From Xiphydria camelus (lineage: Eukaryota > Arthropoda > Insecta > Hymenoptera > Xiphydriidae), in NCBI GenBank assembly GCA_963678675.1, contig OY783195.1, positions 9,987,277 to 10,051,276 on the forward strand: 64,000 nt of DNA, given 5' to 3'. Under the pieces are notes generated by a model. It did no database searches. It saw nothing but the letters and a program-made list of their open reading frames with translations, and had not been told where the DNA came from. Shown here piece by piece: positions 10,138-19,851 of this stretch (position 1 is the stretch's first letter; every line of letters begins with the position of its first letter). Position numbers and translations under genes: made by a program.

Positions 10138-11040
10138 TGCTCGGCCCGACATGCATTCAGCTGCTGCGCATCAAACATCAAACACCGTCATCAACAACAA
10201 TATCAATATCAATATCAATATCAATATCAATATCAATATCAATATAAACATAAATTAGTCAAATGACAAACAACTCCAACTCCAACCCAACACACAGCAC
10301 GGGACACGCAATGCACTCTACACTACACTCCGCGCGCCGTACACCGCACCAAACAATGCAGCAATAACCGACAAGGATCCGCGAATAACATTACATAACC
10401 TCCAACCTTCCCCCAAGCTAACACATACAATCGGACCGCGGTGCATTCGGTTTGACCCCACACGAACCCTCCGGTGACTATTTCCGACCAACTAAAACCA
10501 AATGGAACGTCCAAAACGGGTAAATGAATCAAATAACCGCGTAAATAAATCACGCAAATAAGAGACGCAACGTAAACACCCCCCGCAGATCACCGGCATC
10601 GACCATCAACACCCTAAAAAAGAAGCGAAAGACCTTCTCCCCTCCAGCACCCAGTCTGGAGAGTTCTGACTCTGACTCAGATCTCGATTCTGATTCCGAG
10701 GAAGAAAACCAATCCCTTCCTCCTCCTATCTGCATCAAGCAGAAGGGCTAGTGGCCCAAAATCCAGAAATTCCTGGCCAGCAAGGATATCCCCCACCGCC
10801 GAGCCATTAACACCACCGACTCCGTCAAAGTTTACCTCCAGTCCATAGATGACTTCCGTAAACTTACCGCCAAACTCGAAAAAGATTCTCTCCAATACTC
10901 CACTAACCAGCTCAAGCAGGATAGGGATTTAACCGTGGTCATCAGGGGCGTCATTGAAACCCTTCCCGACGACGATATCCGGTCCGAACTCGTGACCAAG
11001 GGCCTGCCGATTAAGTCGGTATATCGCATGCGTCAAGGTG
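9692..11040. repeat. Right copy of the 1,349 bp direct repeat
   Basis: It matches 1-1349. Unlike the left copy, it continues into the rest of the Jockey-like ORF1 after CGTCAAGGTG. The left boundary of identity cannot be set because copy one begins at the window edge. Confidence 0.95.
10199..10245. repeat. (AATATC)n microsatellite, right copy
   Basis: Hexamer array following the R1-like ORF1 stop. It is the same length as the array at 508-554. Confidence 0.95.
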
Positions 11041-11711
11041 ATAAAATCTGGCCTCTGGTCACTATCAACCTTGACGCCAAGTCTCTCTCCGCTCACACCA
11101 TCTTTAATCTCAAATCTCTGGCGGGACTCAGCGTAAAAGTTGAGCCTAAAAGAAAATCCAAGATTATCGCACAGTGCCGCCGTTGCCAAAAGTTCCGGCA
11201 CACTGCAAACTATTGCCGCTCCTCCTGGGTTTGCGCCTTCTGCGCAAAGTCACACGAAACCTCTACCTGCACCCAAAAGGACAATCCAGCCAAGTCCCCG
11301 ACCTGCGCAAACTGCGGTGGTCCGCATCGTGCCACCTACCGCGGCTGCTCGAAAGCTCCGCAGGTTGGCTCGACTTCTCCTCCTGGCGCAAAGCCCTCCT
11401 CCCCACAGCCTGCCACGGCTGTCGCCACACCGCCTAACCGCTCGTCGATCGCCCCTCCCCAAGCCTCATCCTCGCGCCATCCCCCACAATCCTACGCGCA
11501 AGCCATTAATGGGTCACCCCCTCCCCCCCACCCCGAGTCAGCCCGCTCAATCAATCCCGCTCCCAGCCAATCCTCTGCAAAACCAAGCTGTCTTACAGCT
11601 TTTTCGCGACTTCGCCGCGCAACTTGTCTGGGCACTCCAACAACCAAACCCTCCCCAATCCCAATAACGACAAACTCACCATCCTCAACTGGAACGCGAA
11701 CGGTATCCTAG
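10590..11711 (+). pseudogene. Jockey-like LINE ORF1 (PRE_C2HC and zinc knuckles)
   Basis: A gag-like protein of a Jockey-clade LINE. An acidic Ser-rich head is followed by an in-frame TAG near 10750. The reading then runs through a globular part (VVIRGV near 10938 up to NLDAKSLSAHTIFNLKSL) that matches the PRE_C2HC domain. Zinc clusters CRRCQKFRHTANYC, CAFCAKSHETSTC and CANCGGPHRATYRGC follow, then a long Pro/Ser-rich tail. The tail is out of frame with the endonuclease fragment that follows. Such proteins package LINE RNA. The copy is dead because of the stop codon and truncation. It starts soon after the hexamer microsatellite, so its 5' boundary is unclear. Confidence 0.8.
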
Positions 11712-11960
11712 CGTCCGGCAAGCATAGACCCCTCCTACTTTCCTAACTTCTCGAGGAGGCCTCTATCGATGTGGCCTGCTTAACAGAAACTCACCTCAAA
11801 CCCCATCAAAAACTATACATCCCGAATTTCACAACCTATAGACTTGATCGCCTGAACTCCAACCGCGGTGGCGTAGCGATAATCGTCCGGAACTCTATTC
11901 GCCACCGAGCCATCAGCTCGCCAGCTCCCTCTCTCGAGTCTTGTGGTATTATAATCACCC
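11670..11960 (+). pseudogene. Jockey-like LINE endonuclease, N-terminal fragment
   Basis: It reads LNWNANGI, then a stop near 11745, then ACLTETHL with the catalytic-type Glu, YRLDR and GGVAIIVRNSI. This is the order found at the start of AP-like endonucleases of LINE ORF2. Similarity ends near 11955, so reverse transcriptase is missing. Confidence 0.75.
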
Positions 11961-12007
11961 ATAACGACTCAAGTAATACTCGCTGTGATTTCTCGAGTGT
12001 GCCAGTT

Positions 12008-12090
12008 TTACTTTACGCACTGCATATAGGTTACTTTACGCACTGCATAGGTTACTTTACGCACTGCATATGTTACTTTATGCACTGTGC
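12008..12090. repeat. Short tandem repeat, 21-23 bp units
   Basis: Four units of TTACTTTACGCACTGCATAT-like sequence at 12008, 12031, 12052 and 12073; the last is diverged and partial. They lie at the junction between LINE debris and the next fragment. Confidence 0.9.
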
Positions 12091-12167
12091 AACCTTTCGC
12101 AAATTGGTGTGTAAAACGTCATTTTACATGCGTTGTGAGGACGCCCGTAAAACCAAGTATTTGACAC

Positions 12168-12206
12168 TGAGTGAAAAAAAGAAGCTTTTTTTTTGAATCA
12201 GTCTAA
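12168..12206. repeat. Terminus of mariner-like foldback family
   Basis: The sequence AAGC, a T run, then GAATCAGTCTAA equals the right terminus of the 60587-61198 palindromic element. Only one end is recognisable here. Confidence 0.55.
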
Positions 12207-12246
12207 TGTCCATAGTTCTTAAAATCATTATTCCAAGCGAAGTATA

Positions 12247-13154
12247 ACTTTAAATATTTGCTGGTATGTTTCTCGAGAACGCATGACCGGTGAACATCTT
12301 TTTAACCGAATCTGGAGCATACACTACTGACCAAAGATCCTCCAACCCAGAATCCGCCATTGTATAACACATATTGCCCACAGAGGACATGAGAGCGTGA
12401 AAAATTCCTAGCAGCACTACAACATTATTCAAGTCACCATCGGTAGCAATGGAGTATTCAATTAGTGAACGAATTTCCCAATAGAGAGGCTGATCGTACG
12501 TAAGGAAACAAGTTTTTTGCTCCAATTTCCTAGTTTCAGCAGCAGCGTATCATACAGCGGTATTAAGAGCTGATAAACTTGAGGGGGGGGGGGGAGTCAT
12601 TAATGAAGGGTAAGCAGGTGATATGTGATACAGAGTAATGGAGGTTATTACTTGTTAGCATCTCCATGAAACCTTTCCATGATGGAACGTATAAAATTTC
12701 CAAGTCTTTTGCTAATAAGTATGTCATATACGCTGTTGATACTACTGGTGGCTTTCCGAGCTTCATTTTTTTTTCGACATAAACTCAATATTTTTCATCA
12801 CGTCAACATCAATTTTTCCGCAAGGTATTGTTGAAATTCTTTTTGTGCTGCAATCTGTGACGCAGATGGCATTGTCTTTAACTTTGCAGATCCACCTTCA
12901 CTTGAAACTGCATAATCTGGAGTAGGAACAGCTATACCACCTAAACAATGAAATGTTTCCTTGCCATCGAAAGTATTGACAGTATGGTAAATGTTGTCAA
13001 ATACGTATTGAACGAAAGCCTCTACAATCTTCGTTGTCGAAGGATGCATGATTACTGACGCCTCATACAATTGAATTTGATAATAACTTATACAAGCGCC
13101 CAATTTTGATAAAATATCGATAATCAAACGCGACCCAGATTTTCTATATATATA
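12247..13154 (-). pseudogene. Middle part of CXC/PIN-like transposon gene (3' piece of a split gene)
   Basis: Read on the minus strand from 13154, the protein begins RKSGSRLIIDILSKLG and continues through SYYQIQLYEASV, DGKETFHCLGGIAVPTP, PSWKGFME, TYDQPLYWEI and VVVLLGIFHALMS, then MADSGLEDLW, VYAPDSVKKMFTGHAFSR. Frameshifts or stops occur near 12790 and 12540. This is the central region of a large repetitive protein family that I know from insect and Hydra genomes; its members also have a CX2C/HX3C head and a CXC tail. The preceding residues of the same gene appear to be at 28031-29126, beyond a 14.9 kb insertion. It is truncated at about 12247. Its biochemical role is unknown. Confidence 0.7.
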
Positions 13155-13164
13155 TATACGTACA

Positions 13165-13520
13165 AGGGTTACTTCGGGGACAGCTCATATTATGTATGAA
13201 AATGACTGCAAAAGACGATATATGTATATTGAAAAGAAACAATTAGAGGATCTAATATTTCAATAATTTTGATATATTTAGATTTTCATAAAAAACGGTG
13301 ACTATGAGGACTAAATATATAACGGACCCTATGGGGACATTTCATATTATAAGATATGGCTACTATGGGGACATTTCATATATAAGTCTATTTTCATTTC
13401 AATTGATACATAATGCCAATATATATCAAATAAGATAGTTAGTTCGATGTAAAATTGTTAAAACCCAGAAATATCTCTCTATTTCTAAGAGACGATTACT
13501 TTGAGGGCATGTCCTTGAAA
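13165..13520. repeat. Left cluster of GGGGAC motifs
   Basis: TTACTTCGGGGACAG near 13169, ACTATGAGGACTAAATAT near 13301, CCTATGGGGACATTTCATAT near 13328, CTACTATGGGGACATTTC near 13361 and ATTACTTTGAGGGCATGTCC near 13495 are variants of one motif. Matching palindromic forms occur at the other end of the insertion. Confidence 0.75.
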
Positions 13521-13582
13521 TACACGTTACAATCAGTTTTTATATTATATAATGCTTATTCTGTCAAAATTATGACATAGCG

Positions 13583-14692
13583 TTTAGGTGAGGGCCCTCG
13601 GTGCCCTCCGCTACGCCACTATCAAGCGGCTACGATGCCGCGCGCACGACGACGGAACGATGGGCGCCAGGCGGGTCACGATCCCGCCACTCAGGGAAAC
13701 GAACGCGGTCCCTGAAAACGGACGAGAACCGGGGGATCGGAAACGGTCCGATCTCCGTCGGGCTCGGCTACCTCTAGCAGATGGTAGAGGGGCGGTTCGA
13801 GGTGCGCGGGCTGGGACCCGGGAGAACGGAGTCGCGAACGGGTTCGCGAAAGAAACAAAATGCTAACTCGCTAAAACAAAGAGGAATCGTTTATTCCACC
13901 AGGGACGAAACGGAGGTCCCCGGGCGACGCTCGCGGTCGCAAACGAAGAAAGCGGAGTGGTGCCGCACAACGTCGCGGACACCGCTCGATGCGTTGACGA
14001 GACAAAAGGCGCTAACGGTGCGCTATCGGCGTGGAGGCGCTGACGAAAACGTGCGCTCTCGGACGGCGAGCGCGAGACGAAAACGAGCGCTCTCTCTCTC
14101 TCTCAGACGGCGAGCGCGAGACGAAAACGTGCGCTCTCTCGGACGGCGAGCGCGAGACGGAAACGGGCGCGAACACGGCGAACAGGTGCGCGCCGGCTCG
14201 ACGGAAGCCCACGGCGGGTCGGAGGTCGAACGTTCGGGAAAGGAGGAGCGTACCGGTGGCGTCGAGGTCTTCAATGGCCCCCTCGTCGCCCTCCTTGGTC
14301 ATCCGGTTGGCGGCCCCTCACGACACCTCTGATCCTTCCGGTTTCGGCGAAGGATCCTCTCGGAATCGGGGCTGACCACGATGACTCCTTGGGGACGCTC
14401 CGTTTCTCCCTCGACTCTCTCTCGACCACTTCTGTCACTAGACTCGACACTCTCTATCGCAGGCTCGCTAAACTCGGTCAGCGATCGTGCTCGTATCGTG
14501 ACTCGAGCGGAACTAACTCGCCGGTACGATACCGGAACGCGCGCTCTCCCCGGGACCGTCCGTATTCGCGTCTTCGCCGCGATCGCGCTCGCGACGCTTC
14601 GCACGGCCCTTTCGATGGCCGATTTGCACGCGTTATCTCGAAGGGGCCGATTGCACCCTTTTTTGTGACGCGGAGCGATTCTCCACGTCACA
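13583..14692 (-). mobile_element. Possible solo LTR
   Basis: A GC-rich block differs in base composition from its surroundings. On the minus strand it would begin TGTGACGTGGAGAATCG, like many Ty3-type LTRs, and it contains GGAATAAACGATTCC as a poly(A)-signal-like sequence near 13885. No matching second LTR, primer site or gag/pol was seen beside it. The left end and target duplication are not convincing. Confidence 0.35.
14045..14165. repeat. Tandem repeat of about 35-45 bp
   Basis: Three imperfect units of GACGGCGAGCGCGAGACG followed by (G/A)AAACG and GCGCTCTCTC, with a short (CT)n run between units. Confidence 0.85.
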
Positions 14693-15773
14693 AAATATCA
14701 ATTCAAATTAAGTCGTAGGAAACAATTATTGAAGTGAAACTTTTATGCTGAGGGTACTAAAATCGCGCGCCCGACACGACGCGTCCGTAACGAAACCCAC
14801 ACTCTCCAGCGCTTCCGACCGTGACTCACTCATACAGCGCTCTCGACCCTGCTCCAATACACCGCTCTCAACTCTGCCCCATTCCACCGCTCTCTACCGT
14901 ACGTAGACGCCGTACCGTCTATCGCCTTTGCCAGGCAAAGCCATGTGTCGATTTTGCGAGGCTGGAGCGCTAAGCCGCCGTACGACTATCACTCACGCGG
15001 CTCACTATTATCGCAACCTCAGTAAAACGCACTAATCTAGATATCATCTGTACATCGGTCGCAACAGCGAGGCAGGCGGTATGTTTTGGTGAATGGGGGT
15101 TACGAATGCGTTCGCAGTCCCACACATTTCCCTCAAAACTACCTCTCAGTGTATCTAATTGTAAACCACGGCTACATCACGGAATTACTATATCTCTTTG
15201 AATCCAATATAATCACCAGTAATATTGTGAGTGCAGTGTTACATCATTTCAACTAACCCCGATACGGTTTTAATCAACCACTCTACGTTTTCGGTCACTA
15301 TTCGTGTCACGCAGTAGTGCCTTCGGGATTTACGACCTCGAGGAGATCTACTCTTGATCGCACATGTTATAGTTATTAACTTGAAACTGAAGAAAAATAA
15401 GGAAAAAATCAATCGCTGTTTAGACTGTGCAGACGGGGTCAGATTTGTGTTGCTCGAGAGGGTTTCTTCGGGCGATGGAAGCTATTGTTCGTATTATGAG
15501 GCGACGCAGTGTCGCACCTCCACTAATTGTAAGAGGACTGTTTAGTCTCACCATAAATCCAGCGTTTAGGACCCTTTTTTGGGTGTATCCGTAAGATATA
15601 TGAGAAGCCAGAGTAGAGGGCGCAGAGTTACTTGTGAGTTGTTTGTATTTCGTTTGCACATTTTCAGTTTTCCGGATTTTACCGCGTCGAGTGGCCGGCT
15701 ATACGGAGCTCGTGTAGTCTGCGATCGGAGTCGTGATCTTTCTCGAGTAACCACCGTGCATTACTGTACATTC
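14693..15773. other. No recognised gene
   Basis: Mixed sequence with moderately GC-rich parts. Short open frames have no recognisable domain. I see no repeat or hairpin of note. Confidence 0.5.
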
Positions 15774-15798
15774 TTATGTGTGTGTGTGTGTGTGTATG
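15774..15798. repeat. (GT)n microsatellite
   Basis: About ten GT units with minor interruptions. Confidence 0.95.
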
Positions 15799-15810
15799 CG
15801 TGGGTGTATT

Positions 15811-16035
15811 AATTTATAACAAAATACCTAAAACTGATGCAGAACTAAGTCGAAAATGGAGAGAGAGAATTAAATTAACACAATCAAATATTGCTATATC
15901 TGCTAATGCAGATCAACACCAGTCCCAAACCCTGGAGAATGTAACAGATTTTCAAGTCCCTGGAGGATCCAATATCGGTGAAAATACATCCAGTGAATAT
16001 GATATTCCTTACACTACATTTTGTGCCCATAAAAA
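15811..16035 (+). pseudogene. Transposon-protein head fragment, unidentified
   Basis: An open stretch reads IPKTDAELSRKWRERIKL followed by Gln/Ser-rich sequence. R.WRER(K) heads of this kind begin several arthropod transposon proteins. The frame is cut by the foldback element starting at 16036. No catalytic domain is left, so no function is assigned. Confidence 0.35.
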
Positions 16036-16255
16036 AACACAAAACGTGTGGCCGCCACACGCGGAAGAAGTGAAACTTCGATATTAGTTTCTCTGAATTT
16101 GATTGCGGTGGTATTAGATTCAATTGGCTCTACGAAGAAGCATTGTAAAAGACTTGTATAGAGCCAATTGAAACTAATACCACCGGAATCAAATTCAGAG
16201 AAACTGATATCGAAGTTTCACTTCTTCCGCGTGTGGCGGCCACACGTTTTGTGTT
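16036..16255. mobile_element. 220 bp foldback MITE
   Basis: Arms of roughly 100 bp begin AACACAAAACGTGTGGCCGC and end in its complement, with a loop of about 20 nt near 16136-16158. No coding capacity. Confidence 0.9.
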
Positions 16256-16270
16256 AACTTTTTATTTTCT

Positions 16271-16374
16271 AACACCGTGCACATTTAATTTCGCGTTAGC
16301 TAACGTGGAATTAATCCATTGTTTCTTAATAGGAGGGGATTATTTCCATGTTAGCTAACGTGGCACGGTGCTTG
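16271..16374. repeat. Short inverted-repeat element
   Basis: AACACCGTGC at the left and GCACGGTGCTT at the right, each with an inner GTTAGCTAACGTGG or its counterpart. About 100 bp in total, probably a small nonautonomous element. Confidence 0.6.
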
Positions 16375-16447
16375 CAAATGAAAAATTAATTAAACGTTCC
16401 TTCGTACACTTATGTACCTTTTACTTATACATATTTGTTCACTCAAA

Positions 16448-16520
16448 GCACTGTTCAATGAAATTGAATCAATTTTGTTGATCAACCAAAAGTAGAACCG
16501 TTTACCGAGGAGGCGCTGGA
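16448..16520. repeat. Dispersed repeat, copy 1
   Basis: AGCACTGTTCAATG...TTGATCAACCAAAAGTAGAACC...GAGGAGGCGCTGGAAAG recurs at 37156-37222, and its last part again at 37885-37905. Confidence 0.8.
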
Positions 16521-16758
16521 AAGAAGCTAATGGAAATAAGATAATGCATACTGCCTGGGCTCGTAAGTTGGCGAGGTATTCATGGTCGCATTACTACGAA
16601 ACCCTTGGAACAGTTACTTCGAAACGTCGACAGCAACCCTCTGTCTCACTAACACTCGCAGCCAACTGCAGCAGCACGCACACACAAACGTCAGGGCGAC
16701 GAGAGTGAGACCGGTGCGACAATATACCGTATGTCCGCATACCTTCGTATAGGCGTAT

Positions 16759-16957
16759 GTACCTTCGGATAGGCTTGGTCGGTAATCGAGACATTTAAAC
16801 CGTAATTATAATTATTTTCGTAATTTCCATTATTCACAAATTCACAATTTCGAGGTTAGACGCCTCGATCTCCCGAATTGACATCAACTCTAACTGCCGA
16901 CTCGATTTCTACCGTATTAAATGACTCGAGTACCGACCAAGCCTATCCGAAGGTAAC
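16759..16957. repeat. Inverted repeat pair
   Basis: TACCTTCGGATAGGCTTGGT at 16759 is inverted at about 16934-16957. Further out, the sequence CCGTATGTCC near 16730 is matched inversely near 16982. Probably a degraded inverted-repeat element. Confidence 0.7.
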
Positions 16958-17099
16958 TTTCAAACTGGCCAGTACAGAGACGGACATACGGTATGAAGGG
17001 TACAGGGGTAAAAGAGGGAAGCCGTTGCTACGTGCTCTTCATCCGTACACCGTATTCTTCTATCTTCAATTGGTTTATAAGAAAAATTACAGTTTATTA

Positions 17100-18213
17100 T
17101 AAACATTCTTCTAAAAGAAAAAAACTGAAAAGGTCACTTTTTCAAAAATAGTCACTTATACAGTTATATACCCGTTCAATGTGAAATCAAAACCGTGTCG
17201 GAAATTCTGCAACAATCAGTATCTCTATCCTAATCAGTAATTTTCGCTACGCTACGCTCGCCGACCCCCCGCGCCGCTTCACGGCGCTCCCCCCCGTAGA
17301 TCCTCGGGAGCGAGGCGGGAGTATACACTAATATAAGGGACATCAGACTGCGTGTTAGGTGAACCCCCCCCCCCCCCAATAGTTTCTTCGACGCATAAAC
17401 AAACACCGCCGCACAGTGTTCAATATCGCCCAAAACATGATCGAAACTGAAAAAAAAGTTTTCCTACAAATTACGAAATTTTGATACCTGTTTGTACACA
17501 TCGTAATACAAATTTTCACCAAAAATTTGCTTTGTTATCTTCGTCCAAACCGGAGAAAATAATTATCAAAGATCGTTAAATTACTCATATTTTCATACGG
17601 CAACTTTCACTTCTAAAATCTTGACATCTTCATTACTTTTTCCTGATTCAATTAGTAAACCTGAAATAAAAAGAATTATATCGGGTAAAAGTGCATACTG
17701 TAGAGATTCAAATGATATATCTATCGATAATTAAAAGTGATTATACCTTTAGGTATAATACGCCTTTTATAATCCTATACAATGTTCACATAAATGTGTC
17801 TTTAAATGCGGTTTGCTAATATTTGCTACACCATAAACTTTACGGCAAATCAATCTTTACAATGTAAGTAATTGAGATATATATGGCTTTACCTGCGCAA
17901 AGGTGCGCAACAAGGGACAAAAGGGATTAATCTGTAGAGCCCGGGGTGGTCGATATATCGACCAGCGGATGATGAATTCCAGATATTAATCAAAATTTTA
18001 AGATTATGGCTCGAAACTTGTTACTAGGAGGTTTTCGGAGTCACTCATTACGATGCTGATGTCAAAATCGGTCTATTCTCAAATCCAAGATGGCGAATGC
18101 AATATGGCGGATGATGATTTCCAGACATTTTTAATTCATGGAGCCGTGATCATAAAAGAAGCCCTATTGCCCATCGGTGAATTATCAGAGGAGACACAGG
18201 AGTCGAAAAATAA
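17100..18213. other. No recognised gene
   Basis: AT-rich sequence with a C tract near 17370. Near 18000-18130, sequence around GGATGATGATTTCCAGACA has the look of a dispersed insect repeat but no second copy was seen here. Confidence 0.5.
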
Positions 18214-18440
18214 CCCAGGTAGCACACTAACGTCGAAATGACGTTTTTTGAAGGTCAGTTCTGACGTCAGATGACGAAAAATATGACGTCATTTTAACGT
18301 CGCCAAGACGGCTTAATTGCACATCCACACGACGTCAGACAAATCACGTAATAATGACGTTCTACCGTACGTTGTGAAGACGAAAAAAATGACGGTTCTA
18401 AAAGGTTAGGTCTGACGTACACCCGGCGTCTTGGATTATG

Positions 18441-18614
18441 TCGCTGGTGACTTTTTTTTAATGTTATTTTTAAACGTACTAACCAATGAACAATTAATTA
18501 TCATGCCCTCATTAGCTACGGTAGTGTCTACTCTCGTTAATAAAAGCATGAGAATTGATTAATCCATTGGTTAGTACGTTTAAAAATAACATTTAAAAAA
18601 AGTCACCAGCGACA
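18441..18614. repeat. Internal foldback
   Basis: TCGCTGGTGAC, a T tract and AACGTACTAACCAATG on the left are inverted on the right, with a centre near 18530. It is nested in the 18214-19394 element. Confidence 0.85.
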
Positions 18615-18907
18615 GAATCCGAGACACCGAGTGTATATCTTTTCATCGTGAGCGGTCACCCATCCAGCTAGTGTCCGCACTTTTCGCTGCTTAACTTCGT
18701 TGATCGGTCGGTGTCCTCGAGTCCTCATCTGCTGCACGCTCCTGTGGTTAAGAATATTATTACTATGTATTAGTGATCATATAAAGTTTGATGAATAAAT
18801 GTATATTACTTTTCAATAAGAAAGAGCGTGAAAAAATAAGATTTTATAATTGTATTATTCTTTTCTCAACATTTTCCTAATTTATGATTGTCTTTTGATA
18901 AATATTC

Positions 18908-18957
18908 TTGCATAGACGCAAATTGATACTAATATCAATTTGCGTCTATGCAAGAAA
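18908..18957. repeat. Hairpin with a 22 bp stem
   Basis: CTTGCATAGACGCAAATTGA is followed after a few bases by its perfect complement. Confidence 0.9.
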
Positions 18958-19053
18958 TAAATAATAAATAAATATAAATAAATAAATAATTATATGAATG
19001 TTTATTCATCCTACATTAATTGTCTTTCATTTACTTTAATAATCTGTGCTTTT
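18945..19053. repeat. Direct repeat with 24350-24460, copy 1
   Basis: CTATGCAAGAAATAAATAATAAATAAATATA...GTTTATTCATCCTACATTAATTG...AATCTGTGCTTTTTA recurs at 24350-24460 with small indels. Confidence 0.85.
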
Positions 19054-19851
19054 TAATAAACAGTATAGTTTATAACTTGCTCAACATACTCTGGAGACTA
19101 AATGAAATAATTTATTGATTTAATAATTGAACAAATTACAATTTTTGTCCATTTATTCACAAATAAATTTTAAAGTCCCTATATATGCAGGAGACGGAAA
19201 TTTTTCTAAGTCTTGTTCGTCATTAAAAATGACGGAAATGTTCCGCCAAAAAGACGTTGAATTTTGACGTCCAAGGTACGTCGTAAATACGACGTCCCTG
19301 CGACGTTAATATTACGACAACTGACGTCTGAAACCCTATACTGACCAAAAAATGACGTCTGAGACGTTATTCTAACGTCAGTGTGCTACCTGGGAAGGAT
19401 ATATGGAAATATCGAGACAGCCATTCAAAAAAAATAAACCCTACTAAAATGAATGAGGATTTATTTCATAGACTTTTACTGAGTTCCGATCCCCTTCTTA
19501 GTTCATTTCAGTCACCAAAGGTATGTTGTTAAAAAATGCTTTCTTTGCTGGATCTGACAAATGAAGAGAAACAAGAGCTTGAGGAAGACCATGACGAGGA
19601 CACGGATGAAGAGTATGACAAAGATGAAAATAAAGACAATGAATATAATGAATCAGATTAGCCATAGCCATTTCACTTTTATATACCTAATAAAATAATA
19701 AAGCATTAATACATTACATAAGTACATTTTTTCTTCTTTATTTTCATATTTCTAGTTTTCAGCTGTATAAATAAATATAGATTATCATTCTTATTGTTAT
19801 TATTATTAATAATACGTTGACAAAGAAAGAAACATAATATAATACATAAAC

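Larger units (their letters stand above)
18214..19394. mobile_element. Nonautonomous relative of element 1
   Basis: The 1,181 bp element has ends CCCAGGTAGCACACTAACGTC and the complement at the right (GACG..AGTGTGCTACCTGGG), flanked by AA on both sides (18212-18213, 19395-19396). The terminal CCCAGGTAGCA and the many TGACGT motifs at both ends are shared with element 1 (3362-9126). It has no transposase and carries internal hairpins, so it is likely mobilised in trans. Confidence 0.8.

Noticed and set aside
9632..10152. Long minus-strand frames opposite the R1-like ORF1
   Set aside because: They are antisense shadows of the GC-rich gag frame and reappear identically in the duplicated copy.
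13588..14718. Several overlapping GC-rich frames of 90-180 codons
   Set aside because: Arg/Ser/Glu-rich, overlapping on both strands and through tandem repeats; no domain. The block fits an LTR better than a gene.
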